A DNA stretch of 64,000 nucleotides from Ephydatia muelleri (Eukaryota; Porifera; Demospongiae; Spongillida; Spongillidae), in the NCBI GenBank assembly GCA_013339895.1, contig JABACO010000002.1, forward strand, positions 558,001-622,000. The letters are read 5' to 3'. The notes under the pieces are model-generated. The model had not been told where the DNA came from. It did not search any database and was given only the letters and a program-made list of their open reading frames with translations. The position numbers and the translations under genes are program-made. How positions within the stretch are numbered: position 1 is the stretch's first letter; every line of letters starts with the position of its first letter. Of this stretch, positions 43,001 to 54,800 are shown one piece after another.

Positions 43001-46000
43001 ATCTTTGATGAAATATCTCAAGGTGAGACCAACTAATGACATCTGACTCTTCACTCCTTCCCTTCTCCCATCCCTCCCCTCCTCCCTCCCTCTCTCCCTC
43101 CATCCCTCTCTCCATTCCACAGACTTCAAGTACTATGATGATCCAGCTGATGAGTTCAAAGATGGCCTGGGGACCCTTCTTCCTCTGTGGAGATTCAGAT
43201 ATGACAAGGCCAGAAAGATGGCTGTCACAGCTCTTTGCTGGAATCCTCTGTACAAGGACATGTTTGTAGTGGGACATGGATCATGTGAGCAATGTGGGGG
43301 GGGGTCAGGATCATGTGAGCAATGTGGGAGGGGTCAGGATCATGTGAGCAATATGGGAGGGGTCAGGATCCTGTGAGCAATGTGGGGGGGGGGGGGGGGG
43401 GGTCAGGATCATGTGAGCAATGTGGGAGGGGTCAGGATCATGTAAACGTTGTTCACCTTCAGACATGTACAAATACATGGCTACAAACTTTCATGGAGCC
43501 AAAAATTGCTTCCCTTAATTGTTTGCTTAAATAAACATGCTATTGTATTTGGACAACACCCTTCCAAGAACTCTATCCTTCTATGTCCCACAGACCATTA
43601 CATGTCTTTAGTACTACATGTATGTGGCTACATTTCCTCCGCAAGATGATTTCACTAACCAAGGAAACGGACTGATTTGTTACCACTCCTGAAGAATCCA
43701 TCATACCAGAGTGAGTCATGAGCTAGCACTGGGCTAAATGGCTCCATATTTAATCATTTTCTTTCCTTAATATCTTTTTTCCATTCTCTACCCTGCCTTT
43801 TACCTCCCCTCCTCGCGGCCTCCTCCCTCCTCACCCTCCCCTCCCCTCCCTTCCTCTCTCTCTCCCTCCCATCCCCCTCCTCTCTCTCCCTCCTCCTCTC
43901 CCCTCCTTCTCTATTCTCCTCCCTCCTTCTCCTCCTCTCTTCTCCGTCCCCCGTAACTCCTACTCACATCCCGTCCCCTCCCACCATCCTTCGTCTCTCC
44001 CTCCCACTCTCCCTCCTCTCTCCCTCCCCTCCCTCCCTCCCTCTCTCCCTCCTCTCCCCTCCCTTCCCTCCCTCTCTCCCTCCCCTCCCCTCCCTCCCTC
44101 CCTCCCTCCCTCTCTCCCCTCCCTCCTCCCTCCTTCCCTCTCTCCCTTGCCATCACTATACATGGTCAGGTATGTGTTCCAGGTGGATAGTGGGGTCATG
44201 TCACTGGACATCCATCCAGAGCACCCTTACCTCATCGCTGTGGGGTTGTATGATGGCACAGTAGCTGTGTACACACTCAAGGACAAGGGCTCCAATCCTC
44301 TGTACAGATCAACCGCTAAGACTGGGAAACACACTGACCCTGTGTGGCAGGTAACACATTTAGGTGGATGTGTGGGTGGAGTGTGTGGGTGGAGTGTGTG
44401 GGTGGAGTGTGTGGGTGGAGTGTGTGGGTGGAGTGTGTGGGTGGAGAGTGTGTGTGGAGTGTATAGGTGGAGTGTGTGGGTGGAGTGTGTGGGTGGAGTA
44501 TGTGTGTTGGTGGAGATGTGTGTGGTTGGTGTGTTGGTGAGTGTGTAGGTGTGGTGTGTGGGTGAGTGTGAAGTGAGGGTGGTGTGAGGATAGATTGGAG
44601 TGTGGGGTGGAAGGTGGCATGACAGTGGAGTGTGGAGTGGAAGGTGGCATGACAGTGGAGTGTGGGGTGGAAGGTGGCATGACAGTGGAGTGTGGGGTGG
44701 AAGGTGGCATGACAGTGGAGTGTGGGGTGGAAGGTGGTATGACAGTGGAGTGTGGGGTGGAAGGTGGCATGACAGTGGAGTGTGGGGTGGATGCTTTACA
44801 AGACACAAACACATTGCTTGAGATGTGTGTGTACTCGTGCAGGTATAGCTGCCTCTAGTTGTAGCAAACCTTAGTCATAGAGTAGCTAGTGGGATGAGAC
44901 TACCTGCTAATTCAAACCAGACACAAGCACAGGGTTTGATTGCAGGTTTACGAATTTATTTGACCTGCTAAATCAGCTTCTCAATTACAACCACTAGCTG
45001 TACATCTTCCAATGTATGCCTTTGCAATGAACAATGATGATATAGTCTAGGTCCCCAGACCATCACCCAACTCCCTTTTTTTGATATGAAAGTCCTTCTC
45101 AAACACAATGTGCGATTGCTCCTAGCAAGTTATTACATTAAGTGTATTATCCAACAGAATACACATACAGTACATTTCGTTGTGCCTCCACGACACAACA
45201 TTGCCAACACATGTTCGTATTTATGAACAACACAGCACTTCAATGACTTCTTTTCTCAGGTTTGTTGGCAGAAGAACAACTTGGATGGGAATATCAACTT
45301 CTACTCTGTCTCCTCTGATGGCCGAGTGGTTAACTGGAGCCTGGTGAAGGTAAGGACTGGGGCCTAGCAAAGGTAAGGGCTGGGGCCTAGTGAAGGTAAG
45401 GGCTGGGGCCTAGTGAAGGTAAGGGCTGGGGCCTAGTGAAGGTAAGGGCTGGGGCCTAGTGAAGGTAAGGGCTGGGGCCTAGTGGTCTGATGAAGCTTGG
45501 AATGACCATGGAATGTGTGTAGAATGAGCTCCAGTACCAAGATACTGTGAAGTTGGAAATTCCAGGATCACTAGTTGAAGGCCCTGAAGGCACAAAGAAC
45601 CCAGCAATTGGTGAGTATCTGCTACACACCCTAGGGCACACTATGTGATGTCGTAGTGTTAGGATCACAGTGTTTACAGAATTCATTCAATTTGAAAAGC
45701 AACTGGATGTTGTGCATTGGATCATCCTGCAGTTATTTCAGCGAATACACACTCCGTGCCTGTTTAAGCATAACAGGCAGTTGCTATGCAACGGGATGCA
45801 ATATTTACCTGCCCCTCCTACCTGCCCCTCCCACCTGCCCCTCCTACCTGCAGGCTCTGGTACAACAATAGCATTCAACCCAATGACGGACCATCTATTC
45901 ATTGTTGGGACAGAGGAAGGTAAGGTCTACAAATGCTCCAAGGCCTATACTGGACACTTCCTGGGGATTTATGAGGTGAGCAACAGATGAACACCCCCTC

Positions 46001-46350
46001 ATTTATAATCATGTTACAGTAATGTTACAGTAATGTTACAGTACTGATCAAACGTCTCACCTGTCCCAACTCACACTGGCACCCACTCATCCCTCTCCTC
46101 CCCAGGCCCATCACACAGCAGTGCAGGCCCTTCGTTGGAATCCATTTCACCAAAACGTCTTTGCATCGTGTGGAGCTGATTGGACGGTCAAGATCTGGGA
46201 TCACAGCAGAAAGTTAGCCACACCCAGCAATGTCACGATGATGAACATGGCTTCAATGGCTTTTGCGTGTGACACACACACACACACATCACACACACTA
46301 CATACACACACCACACATACTTACCACACACACACACACACATACTTACC

Positions 46351-46441
<91 letters not shown>

Positions 46442-46815
46442 GATCCCATGTTCACCTTCGACCTGAACAGCATGGTGGGTGATATAGCCTGGTCTCCATA
46501 TTGTTCCACAGTGTTTGCAGCTGTTACCATGGATGGGAAGGTGCATGTGTTTGACCTGAGCATCAACAAGTACGAGCCACTGTGTGTGCAGTCAGGTACC
46601 CAGCATTCCTGCTGATCCATTGGATTTCACACCCTCCCCTTCTCCCTACCAAAAGTTATCCAAAAGAAGCACACCAAGTTAACCCATGTGGTATTTAACC
46701 CTTCCTATCCTGTACTGGTGGTTGGAGATGACAGAGGGTGTATCATCAGTCTAAAGCTGTCCCCTAACCTCAGGAAGGCTCTTCAGGTAGTGTAGGGATG
46801 AGGGAAGCAGCATAT

Positions 46816-46874
<59 letters not shown>

Positions 46875-47108
46875 ATGTGTGTATATGTGTGTGTGTGGTA
46901 TGTGTGGTGTGTGTGTATGTAGTGTGTGTGATGTGTGATGTGTGTAACATACACACAATCTAAGAGGTTATATAATTGGACACTTACCATGGGTTTCAGG
47001 AGAAGAACAATACTCGTGAGTCAGAGGTGGCCAAGATGGAAAAGCTTGTCACCTTTGTGAAGGAACCACTGCTCGAAAAAGAGGTCCAGCCTACAGCTGC
47101 ATCATAGC
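40083..47108 (+). CDS. DNAI1: axonemal dynein intermediate chain 1
   Basis: A WD-repeat intermediate chain of the outer dynein arm of cilia. Eighteen exons can be placed: 40083-40130, 40254-40358, 40454-40558, 40702-40909, 40990-41155, 42519-42578, 42653-42781, 42938-43022, 43123-43284, 43646-43710, 44170-44350, 45260-45349, 45523-45610, 45854-45975, 46106-46212, 46441-46595, 46656-46786 and 47000-47108. Diagnostic stretches are [41 protein letters not shown], then WD-type blocks [57 protein letters not shown] and [18 protein letters not shown]. Four single-base faults break the frame: one base missing at about 41135, one C missing at each of about 43690 and 43707, and one extra A in 47039-47044. 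Three of these are in homopolymers, and conservation is otherwise high, so assembly error is more likely than a pseudogene. Confidence 0.93.
40411..40438. repeat. 28-bp poly-C tract followed by poly-T
   Basis: It forms the polypyrimidine tract directly before the acceptor of dynein exon 3 (cag at 40451-40453), so here a homopolymer is part of a splice signal. Confidence 0.85.
41156..41885. repeat. G-rich minisatellite, about 19-bp unit
   Basis: The unit 'gggaaggggtggggcagta' varies a lot in length and changes to 'gggaaggggcctatggaagg' toward the end. It fills half of dynein intron 5. Four G runs per unit pair could allow quadruplex formation. Confidence 0.9.
42150..42515. repeat. CA/CCT-rich simple sequence
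   Basis: 'cacaccatcacctctccacc' is repeated at least four times, running up to the acceptor of dynein exon 6. Confidence 0.75.
43285..43445. repeat. about 28-bp minisatellite, 5-6 copies, with G18 run
   Basis: 'ggatcatgtgagcaatgtgg' plus a variable G run. The unit copies the exon 9/intron junction ('ggatcat' then 'gtgagc'), so the splice donor itself has been multiplied: each unit carries a gtgagc. Confidence 0.8.
43790..44150. repeat. homopyrimidine CT-rich tract
   Basis: Nearly pure C and T for over 300 bases, shortly before dynein exon 11. Probably low-complexity expansion of a polypyrimidine tract. Frames read from it are artefacts. Confidence 0.85.
44358..44800. repeat. two adjacent minisatellites (12-bp and 30-bp units)
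   Basis: 'gtgtgggtggag' repeats at 44370-44520. Then a 30-bp unit, 'gtggaaggtggcatgacagt' plus 'ggagtgtggg', occurs about seven times at 44605-44795 with one base difference between copies. Both lie in dynein intron 11. Confidence 0.9.
45348..45483. repeat. 23-bp minisatellite, 6 copies, carrying a splice donor
   Basis: The unit 'ggtaagggctggggcctagt' plus 'gaa' begins at the donor of dynein exon 12, so each copy repeats 'gtgaaggtaagg', an exon-end-like sequence. As at 43285, a donor site has been amplified. Confidence 0.85.
46263..46440. repeat. (CA)n microsatellite
   Basis: A long CA tract forms the 3' end of dynein intron 15, up to the cag at 46438-46440. The reading frame crosses it openly, but splicing AA|G to GGATCC gives the family's RK-D-PMF sequence. 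Confidence 0.9.
46818..46940. repeat. (GT)n microsatellite
   Basis: GT tract in the last dynein intron. Confidence 0.85.
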
Positions 47109-48400
47109 TTCCTGCAGTATTCATGTACATTAGTCCTTTTCTGGCATAACCTGGTATAGTGTCCTGGTGTTTACAATCTATGTGCTCTTTGGTGTTCATT
47201 TTTTTATGACCTTATTAAGATCTAATATTTGCGCACAAAACGGTTTGAGGTATTAACTTGACAATGAAGCTGACTACTGGAACTTCATTGAACGTGTGCA
47301 TCTGGGATCTGGGGTATTGCAGAGGTAAGGGAATGGATTTTTAACCAAGAGGAGTAGGTGGGAGGTTTCATTTGGTCATGATCAAACTACGCATAGTTAA
47401 TTATTCAGACACCCTATTCCATTGCCACTTTGATGTGTGTATTCAACATTGTTATCACAATAGACTTATCTTGGTAAACAACTCTAATTTATTGTGTGTC
47501 TCTACTTACCCTCTGCATGACACCATGATGAGTAAGCGAGACAACCAGCTCAAGCGTACCCACTAATACCATTTATTAACTACCCACTAATACCATTTAT
47601 TAACTATACGAGTGTGCCACAGGTTCCTGAGTGCATGGCCAATCCAAATACCACCATACCACATCAACTTGAATGCATGTGAAGTTGGTGTGATAGAGTG
47701 GGATGGCAATGGAATCACTTAGGATGTGAAGAAATGGGTTGTTTTTTTTTAGGAGCATAACCTGGGTAATTCAAAGAAAGGAAACTAAGCGCGGAGCCAT
47801 TTGTGTTTATACAGATGATGTGGATAGAATCAGCTCGTTACTAACGGTATCTTCGTAAGAGCAGAGTTTTGCTCTAGCTAAGCAGATAACAGTTACTACA
47901 AGCTGCTGACTATTTGTTATAAACAGTTTATACAGTGGTTTGTTACCTACGTCCACAAACGAGACATCAATCACCAGAGGAAATGTTGCACCTTGGCAAC
48001 CCCACCTGCGACTTTAAACAATCATACACAGCTTCACCTCCTCGAATCCAGGACTCAATTTGAGTAGCATCCGGCCCAGATGATTAACGGATTAAACGCA
48101 GATTTGCGTAGGCATGACGTGTTGTGTACGCCTGGCCTCACTGCATTCTACAAATGGAACCAGGCTTATATCCTAACCATCATGTGGTTGAGATGATGCC
48201 TCACATTCTCTGCAGCGAAGCGAAATTACGTGTATTATGGGTACACTCTCATCATTGTCATGACCATGGATATGGTATCCATGGTCATTATGTACACAAC
48301 CAAGGAAAGCCCTTCAAGCATCTCCACTAGGGGTATTTTAATAATTTTGTATCCGTTATAGTTACGAAGGTACTACCTTTATAATACAAAAATGTATTGA
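47109..48400. other. convergent intergenic region, no gene seen
   Basis: It lies between the dynein gene (+) and gene 3 (-). A 12-bp-arm palindrome, TGACCATGGATA then tgg then its complement, is at 48261-48287. 'ctacccactaataccattta' is doubled near 47560-47600. No exon recognised. Confidence 0.5.
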
Positions 48401-48409
48401 TACTGACCA

Positions 48410-48690
48410 CAAAACCTTCTTGAATGTGGAGGAGCAACTGTTGTCTAAAAGGCTTTTGAAAGGAGCTAGAATTTTTTTCTCAATAAAGTAGAGCTAGCAG
48501 CTTCATCTTTCAGCAGTAGCAGATGAGGAATTGTGAGTCAATTCTATTTGGCACTAAACAAACGCAGCAATGTTACTTAGCACTGTGGTGAGACTGTGTA
48601 CATTCATGCACATGTAGGCTTTGTGAAACAGTGTGAGAAATAAGAGCCCAAAGTCACTGCAAGTGGTACAAGCCCAGCCTGCATGCATGT
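48410..48690. repeat. dispersed direct repeat flanking gene 3 (proximal copy)
   Basis: 'ccacaaaaccttct', 'gaaaggagct', 'ttcagcagtagcag', 'gtgagtcaatt' and 'tgtgagactgt' appear here in the same order as at 56985-57200. The two copies bracket the right arm. Confidence 0.55.
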
Positions 48691-48851
48691 GTGTGTGTGC
48701 ATGTATGTATGCGTGTTTGCACAGGTGTGTACATCCATGCACATGTATACTTTGTGAACCCAAAGTCATTTGGATCACGACATTTTGTCGTGATCTGTTT
48801 CATATAATTATGGTATCATAAAATGTAGAATAATTTAATGATTTAAGTTTA

Positions 48852-51800
48852 CTACCTATATCTACAGTACATCGTCTGTAGCTCTCTAATAAAACAGTTG
48901 TGGTGATGTTCCACTTCTTTAATCATCTTTGCTCCATGGTGGAGCGATGCAACAAAGGATGATAACTCATTTATAACTTCATGGTCGTGGCCATTCGAAT
49001 TCATATCAGATGTTGACAGCTCATCCTGTGATTGATGGTAATGTTGCTCCAACTCTGACTTCATCAACTGCACCGTTTCGTCGTAAGTACATGTTTCAAT
49101 AAATGCAGCTGTGTTGCAGCAGAGTTGTGGGGAGTACTTGTTTTGGTGTAGCGCCTCTTCTATATCTTCTATATCTGGTGTGTTGTGTAGCCTTTGCCTA
49201 ATAAGATATACTCCTTGCATCATAAGATCTTCAGTACTAATTGTGCATATGGCATTTCGGATAATTTTAATCTTTCCCATGAAAATCAGCATGCTATTAA
49301 CTGCAGCCGTACTGCCATAGTTAAGTACCAGATCTAATGATTCCAACAATGTATCTTCATCTAAGTCAAAGTACTTTGTAAATACTTTGGGACTCCGAGA
49401 CATTTCTTCAACCAACAGTGAGCCTCTCTTTCTTAGCTCCTTAGTTGATAAGGTGTTACATAGATGGAGGGCATTGCGGAGCAGCTGTGCCCTTCCCAGT
49501 GACACAAGGAAGACTTTGGCCCATTGGGGAGCACATTGTAATGGGTCCCCTTCTATTGACCATTGGCCATCTTTTGCTACCAGGTCCACCTTGTAATAAT
49601 GTTGTGTGGTGTTTTTGTTTTCTGGTGTATACTGATCAAAAGAGGATCACATGATCAGAAGAGGATCACATGATCATGCTTGTCATGTGCACTCAAGTGC
49701 TTACCTTTTTACTCTTCGTATACGGATGATAACTTCTACTATATTTGTCTATTCTTTCAAGGGTATGAAACTTGTTTTTAGCTATAATATTGTAGGTCTG
49801 TGGAGGATTGGTCAGTGAATGAGCCCTGGGATGCTAAATATTGCTCACCTTTACACTGATGCTACTAGGATCATATCCTGACATGCAGCGATAAGATTTC
49901 TCTAGTTTGTGATATCCACTCTGGTACAAACAAAATGAAAGTCGATTCATCATAACACAATCATCAATACAAACCATTGTTCATGATAAATGACTGGATG
50001 TATATGCCCGGATGGTTCAGATAGAGAGCAACGTTTTTGAACTATTAGTACATCATATGGGATCGTTTCTGCGAAAAGGGACCTAACGCATGTTTTTATC
50101 AAGATTTCAAATCTAGAAATCTGAAATGTCCCCTACACATTGCTTCTTATGCACTGAGAATCAGAGTATCTGTCATGGAGTTGTAAGGCTCTGAATTTTA
50201 AATTAACTACACATTTCAAAGTAAGTCTAGTGCGCGTACTGTAAATTTTATCATGCATGCCTTTTTGCAGAACAAACCTGAGCCTGAAGGTGTTTTTTTT
50301 TTTGTGTAGTGTACATTTCAATGAAGTTTCGGTTCACTTTATTGAGCACGAACATGTCGCAATCAAGAAATCGTTTTGAATAAGAAGTCGTTATGGTAAA
50401 CAACAGGAAATGTCTTTTCCACATTATTTGAAGCGCTTGTCCATAACTAACAATGAAATCTGACAGGCATAGAAGCCGTCAGTGGAAGTTACTAAACTGA
50501 AACCAAGGATGCCAACAAATGCCTATTATATAAGCACACCGAAACATGCTCAAGCCACATGTGTCTAGCGTAGTGTTGTAGCTTATCCTATTGTTCATCT
50601 CAAGTACTAAGAGAGTTTCCAAAATCTAGATGTCACAATAAAGTTCATGCTGTAGACCATAACACATAAGTTTTAACAACTCTCAATTTCAAAATGGCTT
50701 TTGACACAGAATGATATTTAGACTGAAACATACCAATAAACACCATCAATTCCCAAACACTTGTGGTACATGTACCGCTAAACTTCTATATAATGCTCTG
50801 AAAGCTACCATTTTGCAATGTCTATAGAGACATGACGTCTGCACCTGAATTTCAATTTTGAAGCTTAAGAGATATAAGAATCAGGAGTTACATGTCCTAA
50901 TTTCGTAAACCTAGAAGTAAAATTATATCTCCAGTATCTAGCATGTTGTGGACAAATACTAATAATTTATTACAGACAAACGATGGATGTATGAATAGAA
51001 ATTGGTTTGGAATAGTCTCATCCATTCAAAAGAAACTAAGGCCAAAGTTGCAGTACAAAACTCTCTTACTAACAGAGACGGACAATCAGTGTCCCTTCGC
51101 AATACATACATAGAAGTAGCCTACCGCTGCTGAAGGGTTAATATTTGTTTGAATTGTAGCACTTGTACTTAACTTGTGATGGATATGTGCGTGTACTCAA
51201 CATATGCTTGGAAGGCACATCCAACACAAGTTAGTACAAGTGCAACACTTCAATGAAGCCTTTGTTTTGAATAAGAAGTTGTTTTGGTAAACAACAGGAA
51301 ATGTCTTTTTGAAGCGCTCGTCCGTAACTAACAATGAGATCTGACAGGCATAGAAGCCGTCAGTGGAAGTTACTAAACTGAAACCAAGGAATGCCAACAT
51401 ATAATGTACTCAACATATGTGTGAAGGTATACAAACACATATGTGTGTACACCACCTACACATACAGAACAAATTATAATTCGTGTTAGGTTGTACATAT
51501 TGTGGTCTGCAGAGACCTTTCAATAGCCATACACATACCAATATGCAGTGTTTCAATATGTACATACACACGCTGTAAAAATATGTGCTTACCGGTACAT
51601 GGTAATTACTGGAACAAGTATTATCAATCTAGACAAAATAGAATACATTCAATAACTAGATCTCATTAATAACCAAATCCTTGCACATCATATAAATGTG
51701 CCCAGTACAAGTCACACACACACACACACGCACACATACACACACGCACACATACACACACATACACACACATGTGCACACACACACACACACACACACC

Positions 51801-54800
51801 CAAACATGCACACACTCACACAAACACACACACACATACACACACACACAAACACACACACACAATAGAAATACCAATATGCAATGTTTCAATACACATG
51901 GTAAAAAAATGTGCTTACCAGTAACTTGAGTTTTCTTTTGACTGCAGTGTCAGGTGTAAGTGTATGTATCTAGACAAAATAGGAAAAGAATACATTCAAT
52001 AACTAGATCTCATAGATAACCACATCTGCCACATCTGCAACACTTCCATGCACTGCTGTTTGCGGCCATAGATTTTGTGGACACTAGGTTAGCAATATGA
52101 ATAATTGTGTACCTGCCTTAGCGACGCCCTTGGCAACCGCAGGTCAAAGAAAAATGTGAGCCAGCACAAAACAGATAATCGTCATTTGAAACCGTGGAAC
52201 AAAACAAGCACCTTTTGTCTATTTATAGTGTGCCTCATGGGACAGTTTCGTTGCCACGGAACGTTATTGCTCATGACAACGGGTAACCCACGATGTACCT
52301 CTCCTGTTGGAAGTGACTTATTTACGTTCCCAACTCACAGAAAGTCATAACCAAAGCTGAAGCTTGAAGGAGGTAGAAGGTATTAGCGTATTATTGTATT
52401 TACTAGAAGCCAACTTCTTTTTTTTTACACCAGTGATATGCATTGCTAATGTTTAGCATGAATAGATGATAGATATGAAATATGATGTTATTGCTTTATT
52501 TGCTTAGGAGGAGGGATTGCTACCACATTTTGCAGAGCCACAGAGAGAAAATGTCCTTTCACAATAAGCAACAATTGCTAAACCTTGTCAGGAAACCAAA
52601 TGGTAGGTACTTTGCAAAGGGTTGAACCTGGCATGTATGGATTCAGCCTCTATTCTCCCAAGACATCAAATATCTAACATGCATTCTCCTTGCCCATGGT
52701 ACTGTCAAGCATGTGCATTTTAAAGGGGGTGGAGCAGTTAGGGAAAGATGACCTGAAATCATCAATGAAGTGTGTGCTATTTCTGTTGATACACAATGTA
52801 TACAGGTAGTCATCATTTCGAATGCATTTCAATTACCTAGCTAATCTAGTTCCTTGCAAGGAAGGGCAGAAGACTCCCCTCCCCCTCCTCCCCCTCCTCC
52901 CCTTCCCGACTCACTACTTCTCGGATAGTTTGCATCAGCGCTTAATGGTTCTGGTCCTGGTAGGGGTGTGTGCTTGGGTGGTCTGCACAAATGTGAGGGG
53001 CTAATAATGCCCAGTGTAGTATTGTGGTGTCATTGAACGACGATATGCTTCACTGATCCCCCAGTGTGAATTGTAATAGGGTGATAGCTGGTGGAAGCCA
53101 ACCTTCTAAGCACAGCCTTTGTCGGTTCACCACTGCACTGGTGTGTGGCGTACTCAACACCCCGTATGTCCTTCCTACAAGTTTGACACTCGAGCACCAT
53201 GTCTGTCAACAGTGTCTGGGTCAGTTGTGGTGCTGCCTTAAGCTGTGGTGCAGTTATTGGAGTGTCAGTAAAGCAGCATGGACACTTAACCCCTCTATCG
53301 GTGAGCACCTTGAACCACTCGACCAAGCAGACAGTGCACCAGTGCCCTACATGGGTGCTCCAAAGGCTGGTGTAAAACTCTCAGGCATATGGGACACTGT
53401 AGCTGCTCTGAGATTGCTGGAGCTGGCCAGTAGTCATCCAGCAAGCATCCTGTGGGAGAAGCTATTGCACCGATGTCTGCAATGATCTTCTGTGGCTTTG
53501 TTTGGCTGGACGACCAACCAAATATTTAGCTCTTGGTGGTTTAGGGTGACAGATATGAACAATGATTTAAAAGAAAAAGGTGAATAAAAATGTTTTTAAT
53601 ATGAATTTATTCCCTACCACACCTCACAGACAATTAACTGCAGAGTGCGGCTTCCACTCCAAAGGGACTATATTTGTGGTTGGTGTGTGCTGTTGCTAGC
53701 AGACATTTATCCAGCACAACTTTAGCAAAAGGAAGGAAGTGAGTGTTAGTTATATCATTGCTAGTGTTCACAGCAAAGAGAGTGTGTAGATGGGTTTTTA
53801 ACTCTTGGCATTTGCATGAGCTCCTTGTTTTCTTTTCCCTAGCCTCCACCAAGAAGCGGCCACACACTCTGCAACGCTTTTTGACTTTGATCATGTGGTG
53901 CTCCTTCCACAACCACACACATATTATTCATAAAAGAATTCATGTCGAGTTCAGTAGTAAAAAAAAAGTTGGCTCATTCTAAATATTGTATATATGCTCT
54001 CCCATGTGTCTTGTTCAGCATTCTTACTCACGGAGTCTATTCTGTGGGGTGATTCCGTCCAACAGCAAGCTTGAAGTAGATCACGTCAAAGTCACATGGG
54101 CGTAAAAATGGTCGGAACCGAATCTACGTCCATCACTGAAATAACAAATGGCGGAGCGATGTGGATGGTCACAGTCGTTGGTGTTTACCTCCTCAAACCA
54201 ACAGATTAAAGTAATAGAGACACAGTATTTGTGTTGAAAGGTGTTGTGACTAAGTATACACCGATTCTCCGTGTTTAGAGACGAGCGGTTGGAAACACAC
54301 GACTGTCCCAAACTTGGTAAGCTGTGGGTGCGAGCCAGAAGTGAAGCATGTCAGTGCAATCCCAAATGGTCAGTTTGTGTAAGAAAGAAGTGGTACCCAC
54401 AATATGAGTTTGAAAAGGTACGTGGTGGCGTGACGGGTTTTGGAGATACGCTCGTTTCAAAAACATGCCATTCATTTAAGGGTCTCACGTAAGGGGCGGG
54501 GGGGGGGGGGGGGGGGGGGTGGGGGGGGGGGGGGGGGGGGGGGGTGGGGGGGGGGGGGGGGGGGGGGGGGGGGTCGTTACATCTGGTATTCTACGGTATT
54601 TTTTTTAACGGGAAGTCAGTTAGAAGATGTGCGATATATGGCTGGCCTTAAACATGTGCATAATGAGGCAGGAACATGACATCGTTTTTGGCTTATATGG
54701 TATCATCTAACTATGGTATTAATGTCCAGCCGCAAACAGCCGTGCATACATGCATTATACATACATACATACATACATACATACATACATACATACATAC

